From assembly GCA_037074705.1 (NCBI GenBank), contig CM073590.1, positions 219,696,746 through 219,760,745 on the forward strand: a DNA stretch of 64,000 bases, written 5' to 3'. The notes below the pieces were generated by a model. The model made no database searches. It saw nothing but the letters and a program-made list of their open reading frames with translations, and was not told where the DNA came from. A program made the position numbers and the translations under genes. Of this stretch, positions 47,714 through 57,330 are shown one piece after another (the stretch's first letter is position 1; every line of letters starts with the position of its first letter). Source of the stretch: Zhengitettix transpicula (lineage: Eukaryota > Arthropoda > Insecta > Orthoptera > Tetrigidae).

Positions 47714-50663
47714 CCCGATAGTTATTCAGCAATTTTGTAGACAGTCGTCAAATATTCCTCAACTCTCAAATGATTATGGCAGTATTGAGTTAAATGCTAC
47801 TAAATTATCTATCTTTTACCAAAATATTCAAAGTTTAAGAAATAAAAAACTTGACGTAGAATTGTTTCTATCTCGTCAGGATAAAATTGATGTTCTTTCC
47901 TTGACGGAGCACTGGCAAAATGAAGACGAAGCTAATTGTTTTGTCCTAGAGGGTTATGCTAGGGTATCAAATTTCAGTCGAACAATAATGAAAAATGGGG
48001 GGTCGTGCATTTTCATTAAAAACGAGCTATTAGAAAAGAGCAAAGATAGGCCAGACATTCGTAATCTCAGTCGTGAATGTGTTTTCGAGTGCAGTGCAGT
48101 TGAACTAACAACCGTTAATAATTCTAAAAATGTCATATTTTTATCAATTTATCGCCAACCGGGTAGCGATTGTGCAAGTTTTATTTCGCTTTTAGACCGT
48201 GTATTAAGGAAAATCAACGCGGAAAATAAGACTGTTATTGTATCAGGCGACTTCAACGTTGACTACCTGCGCGAGTCCAGTAATAAACGCGACCTTGGGA
48301 CCATGCTTAAATCCTACGGCATTTCCGTCACTAACTTAGATCCCACTAGAGTTGCCTTTTCAGAAACTTGCATTGACTATTTGTTGTGTAACCTTCACAT
48401 AGATTCTTACAATGTTAATATAATAGAAACAGGTTTATCCGATCACAAGGGTATGTTAATGAACATAAAGAGTGAAATAATCTGCAAACCTAGCCCTAAA
48501 GACTCAGTACTACTTACTAGAAACCTTAACTCTGCAAAACTCAGAATTATCGCAAATAGACTAGAGACCGTACAATGGGATTTTATTTTAGATGTTAATA
48601 AAACTAAGAATGCTGATGACATGTTCGAAACTTTTCTAAATTATTTCTTATTAGTCATCAACGAGACAGCTCCACTTAAATTAAAGAATAGACCCAATAT
48701 CAAAGTAAAAAATTGGATAACTAAAGGCATACTAGTTTCTCGCGAAAGGCTCTGCCAAATGAATAAATTTAAAAATATTAATTCATCGCCACAATTCTTG
48801 ACTTTCTTCCGATCTTATAGACGTATCTACAGGAAAGTGCTTGTAGCTGCAAAAAAATTACATACATCGGAGTATATAGCAAACTCAAATAACAAAATAA
48901 AAGCAACTTGGGAGGTGATTAAAAATATCTCAGGTAAAGTCAATTATAACGTGGCAGATATTAAGCTTGTCGACAACGGTAAAACTTTCACCAACAGAGA
49001 CGCTGCGGGTATATTTAATTCATATTTTGTTCATGTGTCGGATCAATTTTCTAATAATAAGCCATCAAAAGCTCGTGCTTTTTATAAACTGTTACAAAAC
49101 GCCGTACCGAGTGTTCAGAATTCCATTTTTCTTCAACCGGTTACCAGTATCGAAATAATAAACGTAATAAGAAAGCTAAAATGTACCCAATCTGCGGATA
49201 TATATGGCATCTCAAGCAAAGTCGTGAACTACTGTGCCGAAGTCATAGCTACTCCCCTTCAAATCATATTCAACGCGTGTCTTTCTACCGGCATTTTTCC
49301 CGACTCTCTTAAAGCTGCTAAAGTTATTCCGATCTTCAAAAAGGGTTCGCCCACCGACGCATCAAATTACAGACCAATTTCTCTACTTCCGATATTTTCA
49401 AAAATACTAGAAAAAATTTTACACAAAAAGTTACTTGAATTCTTGACGAAGTATAAAGTAATTACTCCTGCTCAACACGGCTTCCTCAAACAAAAATCCA
49501 CGAGCACCGCTATGTACGAGTTTATTCAGAGTATACAAAATTCCCTTGATGAAAAACTGAAGGTAGCCGGAATTTTTGCTGATCTCTCGAAGGCATTTGA
49601 TCTTGTAGACCACAGCATACTCCTCCAAAAATTAGAATATTATGGGATCAGAGGCAACGCTTTGGCACTCTTTGAATCTTATCTCAACAATCGGAAACAG
49701 AAGGTAGCCTTAAAAAACAAAGCTGGTGAGGTGCACTTGTCAGAATGGGAGGGCATTTCTTGTGGCGTGCCTCAGGGCTCAATATTAGGTCCCCTGCTTT
49801 TTCTTTTGTATATTAACGATCTTCCAGAATATATGGACCCTATAAAATCTGTCTTATACGCAGATGACACTAATTTGTTAATTACGGACATTGATTTAAA
49901 TAATCTCAATGCGAAGATTGAGACTGCATCTAGAGACCTAAATACTTGGTTCGCCAGCAATAAATTAACACTCAATGTACAGAAAACTAAGTTAGTTCGT
50001 TTTACAACAGAAACCAACAACATCGTAACGGATAAGTTCTCTGATCATGCGACTTTCCACGGCTTGCAAGTCGACATGAAATTAAAATGGAACTTGCACA
50101 TTGATCGCCTCGTGCGCAAACTTAGTTCTGTTTGCTACTCATTGAGACTATTGACGCAACAAGTTGATACCAAAACTGCTTCACTAGTCTACTTTGCCTA
50201 CTTTCATTCACATATGTGTTACGGTATTGCCAACTGGGGCAATTGTTCTCGTAGTGTGGATGTCTTCAAACTGCAAAAACGAGCCATTAGAATTATATCA
50301 GATTCAGATGCTAGAGAAAGCTGCAGGCCGCTGTTCAAAAGACTCCATATTCTGACTCTACCTAGCGCTTACATATTAGAAATACTAAAATTTGTTAAAC
50401 GCAACATGAACCTTTTTGCAAGTAACGGGGACAATCATGGCTATGACACAAGAAACCTTTCAGTTCTTAGGTCTGACAAGCACAGCCTCAGTCTCTATGA
50501 GTCTAGCGTTCATTATTCCGGTATCGCACTATTTAACAGCCTTCCTGATCATGTAAAGAACATCAACAACTACAACTTATTCGTAAAGGAGTGTAAAACT
50601 TACCTTGTCAATGGAACTTATTACTCCGTACACGAATTTTTGAATCGGTCTGACATTCGTTGA
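47685..50663 (+). CDS. retrotransposon ORF2: APE-type endonuclease and reverse transcriptase
   Basis: The frame is open from 47685 (just after an in-frame TGA) to the stop at 50661-50663. The endonuclease begins with FYQNIQSLRNK (about 47814). It has LTEHW as the catalytic Glu block, SGDFNVD near 48243, CIDYLL, and SDHKG (His at about 48444). The reverse transcriptase follows: NYRPISLLPIFSKILEK, QHGFLKQKSTS, FADLSKAFDLVDH, GVPQGSILGPLLFLLYINDL, and the catalytic YADD at 49857-49868. A thumb-like part and a C-terminal region follow. No RNase H was seen. It nicks target DNA and copies the element RNA by target-primed synthesis. No ATG precedes the endonuclease; the first in-frame ATG is 47988, already inside the domain. 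TTG at 47862 is unlikely to be the start. Confidence 0.9.
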   Translation: MFLVRFRVFNPIVIQQFCRQSSNIPQLSNDYGSIELNATKLSIFYQNIQSLRNKKLDVELFLSRQDKIDVLSLTEHWQNEDEANCFVLEGYARVSNFSRTIMKNGGSCIFIKNELLEKSKDRPDIRNLSRECVFECSAVELTTVNNSKNVIFLSIYRQPGSDCASFISLLDRVLRKINAENKTVIVSGDFNVDYLRESSNKRDLGTMLKSYGISVTNLDPTRVAFSETCIDYLLCNLHIDSYNVNIIETGLSDHKGMLMNIKSEIICKPSPKDSVLLTRNLNSAKLRIIANRLETVQWDFILDVNKTKNADDMFETFLNYFLLVINETAPLKLKNRPNIKVKNWITKGILVSRERLCQMNKFKNINSSPQFLTFFRSYRRIYRKVLVAAKKLHTSEYIANSNNKIKATWEVIKNISGKVNYNVADIKLVDNGKTFTNRDAAGIFNSYFVHVSDQFSNNKPSKARAFYKLLQNAVPSVQNSIFLQPVTSIEIINVIRKLKCTQSADIYGISSKVVNYCAEVIATPLQIIFNACLSTGIFPDSLKAAKVIPIFKKGSPTDASNYRPISLLPIFSKILEKILHKKLLEFLTKYKVITPAQHGFLKQKSTSTAMYEFIQSIQNSLDEKLKVAGIFADLSKAFDLVDHSILLQKLEYYGIRGNALALFESYLNNRKQKVALKNKAGEVHLSEWEGISCGVPQGSILGPLLFLLYINDLPEYMDPIKSVLYADDTNLLITDIDLNNLNAKIETASRDLNTWFASNKLTLNVQKTKLVRFTTETNNIVTDKFSDHATFHGLQVDMKLKWNLHIDRLVRKLSSVCYSLRLLTQQVDTKTASLVYFAYFHSHMCYGIANWGNCSRSVDVFKLQKRAIRIISDSDARESCRPLFKRLHILTLPSAYILEILKFVKRNMNLFASNGDNHGYDTRNLSVLRSDKHSLSLYESSVHYSGIALFNSLPDHVKNINNYNLFVKECKTYLVNGTYYSVHEFLNRSDIR

Positions 50664-51028
50664 ACTGCCTTGCCTACAAAATTGCCGAATATGTTATAAA
50701 TATGTAAATAGTTTGTACAGTTTTCCCCTTTTGGTTCTGTTTTCCTGCCTCTGCTTTCTGTTTTAGTAAATATCTATGACGACATCCCTCCGTACCTAGC
50801 GACAGGAGATTAATACCAGGAAGTGATTTGTGTCGTGTGCGTGTTTCCTAAAAATAGTGTGTATGATTGTAGTGACTAGACTAATATAAACAGATATGAA
50901 TTTTTGTGTGTGTTTTTGTGTATTATAAGTTTATATGCAATTTATCTACTGTACATTTGTGACGAATCCTATTTCCTCTTTAGAGGGCTAATGGTGAATA
51001 AATCTATCTATCTATCTATCTATCTATA
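50664..51028 (+). other. retrotransposon 3' UTR, terminal hairpin and (TCTA)n tail
   Basis: The last part has TGACGAATCCTATTTCCTC, a 4-bp stem CCTC/GAGG (50975-50978 and 50983-50986) with a TTTA loop, GGCTAATGGTGAATAAAT, then about six TCTA units. In CR1/L2-type elements the 3' end is where the reverse transcriptase starts, and a short hairpin plus microsatellite is usual. The same block is found at 53.55 kb. Confidence 0.75.
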
Positions 51029-51899
51029 CATTCAAAACAGTGCATTACCTTTGGGAGTTCCAAAATTATGGATAAAATGTCGTATTTTAATTATTTTTTA
51101 TTTTGGTTGATTAAACTATATTTTTCCTGACAAATTGGTTGAGTTTACGTTTATTAGTTGAATGATAATTCTCAGTTTAAGTAAATATTTCAATTTGTTT
51201 CATTGGAAACAAATAAAATCTCGCAAACTACATCCAAAGACTGAAGCAAATTAATGTAAAATACTTTATAATGTTCCTGAATTATCATAGTATTCTTTAG
51301 AGATAATAAAACCTTTCTTTATAAGAATAAAAATCTATTTTGAGATAAAGAGCGTCGAATTTAAACGGTAAACAAATTTTGCGATTAATATTTGAGGGAG
51401 AAGATTAACAAAAACATTCGTGTTTTGATGGAACTCTTTGTCTCAACCTAAACTAAAATTTTCATATTCTGTGTCTACAGAATTGGTAAATTAAAGCTGC
51501 AGTAGATGAATTAAAATATATTTCAAAACGATATTTAGATTAGTTTTAATAGTGAAGACAAATAATTATTTGGTAGTTGGTCTTCGTTCTTTCAGGTGTT
51601 AGCACACAGTGCAGTTTTCTTTTAATTATTATTTGAACATGCTTTAAGCGTGTTCTTATAATTATGAATAACACCCCCATCACTGGTTACTGATTCGTGG
51701 TTTGCTATTAACAGAACTTACTTGTTGCTTCGTAATCGTCTGGTATTGAGTAGGATGTGTTGGCCAGTTGGATCGCAATTATTCATTACCATACGTGTAC
51801 ACTGTATCACGTTACAAAGTTAATGCTCTATCTTTTCAAGAGATCGACGCATTCGAATTTAAATTAATGGGCTTAGTAATACAAACACGTCCGGTATGA
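51029..51899. other. AT-rich spacer
   Basis: Nothing recognised downstream of the retrotransposon. Confidence 0.5.
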
Positions 51900-52300
51900 G
51901 TAAACTTGTGTTTAATCGGCTCTAACTTTAAGCACTTTGTGGGGGAGGGGCAGCTGGAAGCGTCCGAGCCACCCCAGAGGCTTGGTCGTCTACTTTGGCT
52001 TCGGAAGGGAACAGAAAGGGGGATGAGACGAGAGGAGAGGGCAGCTTTTTGTTGTCAACGACGCGTCGTGAGTCACAGAGGTCATTGCGCTCAGACCCTG
52101 AGCTTAACTTATCCAATTGCTCGAAAGCACACACACGCATTAACACCGAGCGTCCGTACTTGATAAATGTGTGTTCCCGTGCACAGCAGACCCTATCATT
52201 GGGTAGGGCACGTAAATGTGATGAGAATACGGAGAGGAGAAGCAGCTTCTTGAAATCAACCGTCAGAAACAATTATCTGAATTACGTAACGTGACTTTGT
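51900..52300. other. GC-richer island, candidate conserved non-coding DNA
   Basis: About 350-400 bp is open in several frames on both strands (85-114 codons), with no recognisable product. It contains GTCGTGAGTCACAGAGGTCA, with an AP-1-like TGAGTCA and an AGGTCA half site. The content and lack of a consistent frame suggest regulatory DNA or a non-coding exon, without proof. Confidence 0.35.
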
Positions 52301-53039
52301 GGTTCAGAAAATGGACTCGATATTCATATCAGCAAAGTGCCAAGAGAATTAAGAAATTCATATTTGTTATTTACAACTCATTAAAACTCGATGATAGTTA
52401 CAGAGCAAATCAATCGTAAAAATAGAATAATTTTTTCTTCAATTTAGAATTTATTACACCAACAAAATGAAAATAAAATATGATACTTTTACACGTACGA
52501 CAAGTAGACAAATTTATTCTCTGTTATCCCTCTTTCAAGGAAATACGATTCGTCACTGTTTTTACATAAGTAATTACATAATCGATAAATAAGTTTCGGA
52601 ATACATTTCACATGAGTATCTTGATCGTTCCCCTAATAATTAATATTTATTATTATTATTATTATTTATAGAGGTTTATAATTGTCGCGTCGACATCGTG
52701 GTCATTGGCGACCCATATGCTGTTACAATAGATTAGATGGTGTTACTATTTATATACATCGATATTTGTAACATTATTACCGATTTGGTTTCAATATTTG
52801 TTGACTTAGGTTTGCTTCCTCGATAAATTTTATGAGATCCATGGCAGCTGTCGTTGAAGTACAGAAGTCTGGGCTGTGCTGTTATGCAATTGTAGCTCTT
52901 CTGATGCCGTTATATCTGCTGCAATAGAAGAGTATATGGGGAACAGTTTATTGTACTGCAAAAGTGTTGAATTTGTTTCTCATAAAACTACTTATTTCAT
53001 AACTTTCTTAGTCTCTATTGGTCTTTTCTGCTATTTTTT
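52301..53039. other. AT-rich spacer
   Basis: It includes a (TTA)n microsatellite at about 52646-52667. A 68-codon frame at 52876-53082 runs into the SINE and ends in a hydrophobic T-rich stretch. It is not convincing as a gene. Confidence 0.5.
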
Positions 53040-53222
53040 ATATTTATTTATTTACAGGCGTTTAAAAAGCTTAGGTAATTAGCGACTCAGTATGGGAACT
53101 CATTTTTCCTTGTCGGAGAATTTTTACCACGCACAGAAACATCCATGCCCTCGACGGGATTCGAAACCGGGACCTCTTTGATGTTAGGCAGTCGCGCTGA
53201 CCTCTACACCACATGTACGGGT
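53040..53222 (-). mobile_element. tRNA-derived SINE
   Basis: On the minus strand the head reads TGTGGTGTAGAGGTCAGCGC then GACTGCCTAACATCAAAGAG, with a B-box region GTCCCGGTTTCGAATCCCGT. These are an A-box-like GGTGTAGAGGTCAGCG and a clear pol III B box, as in a tRNA with its anticodon arm. A non-tRNA body follows (GGATGTTTCTGTGCGTGGTA..) and it ends in TAAATAAATAAATAT on the minus strand. The tRNA cannot fold perfectly, so this is a SINE or tRNA-like repeat rather than a working tRNA gene. Length is about 180 bp. Confidence 0.75.
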
Positions 53223-53489
53223 TAGAGTTTCTACGTCATTCTGTTTCGAATAGTGGCATTTCCGTCGTTTGTGTTTCTTCCTACTGTGCGTGTCAGATTT
53301 TGTGTTTTTATTCTTGTCTGATGTTAAATTACATATTTTCTGATATTTAATTCTCTAAAAAAATATAACCTAGTGTGTACTGAATTAGTTTAAATACTGT
53401 GAATATTATATCTACCCTTAGTAACATTAAAGAAATTTAGCTTTTTTTCACACGGAAATATGTGGTCCAGATTTTAAGTTATGTTTATG

Positions 53490-53603
53490 TTGACTTCAAA
53501 TAGTTATTAATTGTCGTATCCAATAATTATATTGTAAGTTTATGTAATGACGTATCCTATTTCCTCATACGAGAACTAATGGAATAAATAAAACAAAAAA
53601 AAT
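53490..53603 (+). mobile_element. 3' end of a CR1-like element relative
   Basis: The sequence TGACGTATCCTATTTCCTCA then TACGAGAACTAATGGAATAA and ATAAAACAAAAAAAATC matches the last ~50 bp of the complete element at 46.9-51.0 kb. The hairpin position is kept (CTC/GAG) but the loop differs and the tail is A-rich, not TCTA. It is a heavily 5'-truncated copy of a related family; how far it extends upstream is unclear. Confidence 0.65.
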
Positions 53604-53797
53604 CATGGATGCTATAAGACCGAAATAAACGACTACATTAATAATTCAAATTAGTTAGTGAATAACTAAATATTTAAGGGTAAGTAATAATTTGAGTACC
53701 TGAAATGCACAAATAAATTAATCATATCATAAATACACTTGATAAATTTTATATGTCACATCCTTATAAATATGATAATACGTAAAATAGCCAAAAC

Positions 53798-53863
53798 ACA
53801 GACAAAAGAAGTTATGATATAATGCACTTGTGTGGTATTTATATCATCACTTCTTTTGTCTGT
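53798..53863. ncRNA. 25-bp-stem hairpin, pre-miRNA-like or small fold-back
   Basis: ACAGACAAAAGAAGTTATGA (from 53798) and the arm ending CACTTCTTTTGTCTGT (53839-53863) pair over 25 bp with a single mismatch around a 16-nt loop. The stem can extend by four A-T pairs after another mismatch, giving about 76 nt (53793-53868). Size and loop fit an animal miRNA precursor, but the near-perfect stem also fits a small inverted-repeat transposon or an siRNA source. No expression evidence exists here. Confidence 0.3.
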
Positions 53864-55737
53864 ATTTTTCTGATTATTAATTTCCAAAACAGTCGTATAT
53901 TATTAATTTCACTATAAATATACATTGTCACAACACTGAAGAATTTTCTTTGGGACATCTTCTGTTGACAGCGACGAAGCGATGACGCTAAGGAGCTTTA
54001 CTAACAAAAGAAGCAGAAAACAAAACAAAAAAGTGAAAATACTTAATAAATTTTAGTATACTTAAAGTTATGTAGCAACGATCAGCAAATCTGTAGATAC
54101 AAATAATTTAACCGCAAGGAGGCCGATGTCAAAAATTCGCTAACTGAGTAATAAGAACCTTTAATAAGTAAAGCGTTACTCATTAAAAGAGTAACTCAAT
54201 TGATAACCGCCAACATTTTGATGACTCTGGACCGCAACGTTATGAACAACTGATATTTTCTCTCTTGTTAGTCAATGATGGGAGAGACAAAGAGTCTTCT
54301 CTACTGCAACGTGTGTGTGTGTTCAACGACTACGTGCTGTGCTGACGTCTTCGCTGTGAACCTGGACATCGACAGAAGAGGTTCCACTTCGACATATATC
54401 TGGTGCATCGCCTCTATCGGGATCTCCATACAGCTTGGCATAATTTAAAATATTTGGGGCTTTATTCAATTGGATAATTCTTTAAATGAACAACACTGAG
54501 CAACCTTTAAGTAATTTTAATGGAGAAAAACGAAACACATCTCGACTCGACACCGGCTGAGCGTCGAGTCTTCCAAACAAACCAGTCGGCGACAATGAAC
54601 CAACGATCTCAGTAATGGGACTTAAAAAAAATAATAAAGTTTTACACAGCTTCACAAATTTGCTATTATTGTTGATCTGTTTATATTATCAGGAAGGCTG
54701 TTAAATAATTATATACCGAAAAATTGTAGAATAGATTTTTAGAGGCTATGATTATCTGATTTGATAAGTGAACGATTACACATGTAATAGCCATGATTGT
54801 CATCGTTAATTACGAAAAGGTTCATATTGAGTTTGACAAATATTTTTAATTCGAATGCGAATGAGTTAGAAAGAGTCGAGACCAGAAACTGATAAAATTA
54901 CAATGGATCTATTTTATACTTAGAAAATTTCCGTAATATGAGAGACCGACTTTTAAGATTTTTATTGCATCTGGAAATGAAAATATCATTCAGCCTACGT
55001 TTAGAATTGCAAAATCTATGTCCATCTTGATGTAAAAGGAAGGAATGAGAGCTCCGACACAATCCTAAGTATTATGTTAACTATCCTCCATTCTTTTTTA
55101 TTTAGTAATTTTAAAGACTGAAAATCAGGCTTTGCAGGCACACAGTTTTCTGTGATATTAAGTCAGCGTTTGTATGAGCCACGTACCTGCAGTCTACCTA
55201 GTAGGGTCTAAATGATGTAGCTTTGCCAAAATTCCCCCACACGGTGCCAGGACATAACCGTAAACATTAAACACTTCCCCCTTGTGCTGTTACAACACTA
55301 CAGTCCGTCCCCGTGACAGATATTTGACAAAGCTGATGATAACTTAACTACCTGATGCATTCTGTGGACCGTCCATTTCCTGTATTGCGAAACCTCACTC
55401 CGCTCAAGAATAGTATTTCAGGGTACATGCTAAGAAGAATCTAAATAATCAATTACAACTACTGTATGAAAAACAAATATTCCAACGATAACTTTACGAA
55501 CAAAAATCTACGAAAATTAATATTGAAAACAAGTCAAGTTACTGCAAGTGAAACATATGTATTAAACTGAAGATAAACAAAATATCGATTTCCAGTAAAT
55601 TAGCGGTAATTGCCAACAAGACATCACAGCTTTTGCAAAGCGTTGTACTTGCTGCCACCTCTCATTCTTCCTCTACGAGGTCTACATACAATGAATTAAA
55701 GTTCGCTTAAAGACACGTAGGTTAGTTTTTAAGAGGT
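53864..55737. other. spacer, nothing recognised
   Basis: Mixed AT-rich DNA. The parts at 54250-54610 and 55150-55420 are a little richer in GC, without frames or repeats I recognise. Confidence 0.45.
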
Positions 55738-56000
55738 GTATGCTTCACAGTTTCAAACGTAGTATACACAAGAGTTTTCCTATGTCTTCATTGGAACAGT
55801 CGGCCAGCTGCCTCCGAGCCATGTTGAGACATCATTTCTGCATTCTCACAGCAAACCCAACTCCGACCATCGGAAACACATACGAGTACCAAGAACCAAA
55901 CCTACCTGATTCAAATTTCTCTAGAGTTTCCACATTATTAATATGATAGCTCAGGGGTCCTAGTTAGCCCTTGGCTCTCTTACTCTTCCTTCTGCATGAC
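55738..56000 (+). repeat. family X repeat, old diverged copy
   Basis: Recognisable blocks in order: ATTGGAACAGTCGGCCAGCT, CTCACAGCAAACCCAACTCC, CATCGGAA, CCTACCTGATTCAAATTTCT, CTAGAGTTTCC, then GGGGTCCTAGTTAGCCCTTG and CTTCTGCATGAC. The hairpin is damaged and the 3' blocks with the poly(A) end are missing. A 68-codon frame inside is repeat-derived. Confidence 0.75.
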
Positions 56001-56639
56001 TGCTTGCTTTACGTCATGTATGTATACGATTATTTAAAAAATAATTGGAACTTTTACGGCGACGTATTCTGCCTAAAACTAAAATCGACTGTCGCCAAGG
56101 ATTCCAGTGGCACACCTGTTTGCAGTTCTTTGTCATAAATCGATTAAATTACCACATGACCACGTCAAGTTTCAGCCTGTCTGTGCAAACCCGAATTAAG
56201 AAGCACGAAAAATACAACCGATAAATACAATTTAGTTTGATAGTCAGTGTTAAGCACTGTATTGTAAAAAGGTACCACTAAAATTCGTGTCCAAGGAGTT
56301 CGGCAGATTAGTGAAATACAAATAATTTTAAACAATACTTATTACATACAACCCCTGCGGTATTTTTTTCTTCAGCAGCAAACAATTATTCTGTTGTTAG
56401 TTCCACCACAAATCTTGTTTCAAATTCTTTCCATAATCTGTCTTAAAACACATTTTTTTTAGAAATAAAAAATAACAATTCCCTAGCATTTCTTTGTGTC
56501 GTTTAATTAAATAAGGATATATTACTTTGAGAAAGATACAGATACCTTTCTTCCTATAAAGGATCGGATGGTGTTCAGAAAAGAATTTTTATGAAACAAT
56601 CAAATAATTTGGATTTCTCAGTCAAAACTAAATCCAAGA
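56001..56639. other. AT-rich spacer
   Basis: Nothing recognised. Confidence 0.5.
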
Positions 56640-57330
56640 TTGAAAAATCCCCGCCAGAGCAGCAGAGCGCACTTTGAGACACTACTCAGAATTTACGACG
56701 TTGACAGTGAAAAGGAAAGCAGGGGTCGCATTATTAGGTGAATAATTCAAGCGTTGTGGAAAATGTCCAGGTTTATACGAGGTCGTGAATGCATTCATTC
56801 GCTCGCAAAATGCTGTAAACCGGCTTCAAGGCTATATTAAAATAATCCTAAATTGATCGTAATCCGGAGCAAAGGTCTATTGAGAAGCGGGACGTTTACG
56901 ACAGCATGACGTGAGCAATATTACATTCTAATGATGACAAGCGGTAAGGAGCTGACATTTATTAGGCGTATTTGCGAGCACGTTACGCGCACCTACCCCC
57001 TTTCAACTAAGGGATGAGCGCTGTATTAAATTTCCCCTGCACCGCACCTCTCCTGACTCCAGATTTATTTCATTACCGTACTTGCGTTATTAAAATATAG
57101 GGCCGTACCATTTTGGTTTCCGTAAATCCAAGCGAAGATTGTCCTTCGGTCTGCCACACTTTTGACGACAAATGCATTATGAGCATGCCGGAAGATAAAT
57201 GAACCAAGAATTTCCATGAGAAACGAAGATGCCCCCTGGACTATTTTACTCTGGGCGGCGGTGTGATAAAAATGGTCGTAATATTTTAAAAGTAGACGCT
57301 ATATGATTACGTGGAATAATACGAGGAGAA
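56640..57330. other. less AT-rich island, candidate conserved non-coding DNA
   Basis: About 700 bp without long frames on either strand, yet with balanced composition and pieces such as GAGCACGTTACGCGCACCTA and CATTTATTAGGCGTATTTGC (TTATT cores). The absence of coding frames together with a composition change makes regulatory or other non-coding conservation the better guess. Confidence 0.35.

Larger units (their letters stand above)
46851..51028 (+). mobile_element. full-length CR1-like non-LTR retrotransposon
   Basis: The unit consists of a short 5' leader, ORF1 (46928-47713), ORF2 (endonuclease plus reverse transcriptase, ending 50663), a ~340-bp 3' UTR and a terminal (TCTA)n microsatellite at about 51002-51028. 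The SGNH-type ORF1, the APE-type endonuclease and a microsatellite instead of poly(A) at the 3' end are features of the CR1/L2 group. Both frames are open, so the insertion is young and could have been active. The left edge is approximate: 46837-46854 (TATATTCATACAGTCACA) resembles 51027-51044 (TACATTCAAAACAGTGCA) and may be an imperfect target duplication. Confidence 0.85.

Noticed and set aside
47862..50663. ORF2 starting at 47862
   Set aside because: The codon is TTG, and the endonuclease domain clearly starts upstream (FYQNIQSL at about 47814). I used the full open frame instead.
53030..53060. splice acceptor (T-rich tract ending ACAG) with a downstream exon
   Set aside because: It is the reverse complement of the SINE tail; no open exon with a donor follows.
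53143..53215. functional tRNA gene
   Set aside because: The acceptor stem does not pair and the sequence continues into a repeat-like body with a TAAA tail, so a SINE is more likely.
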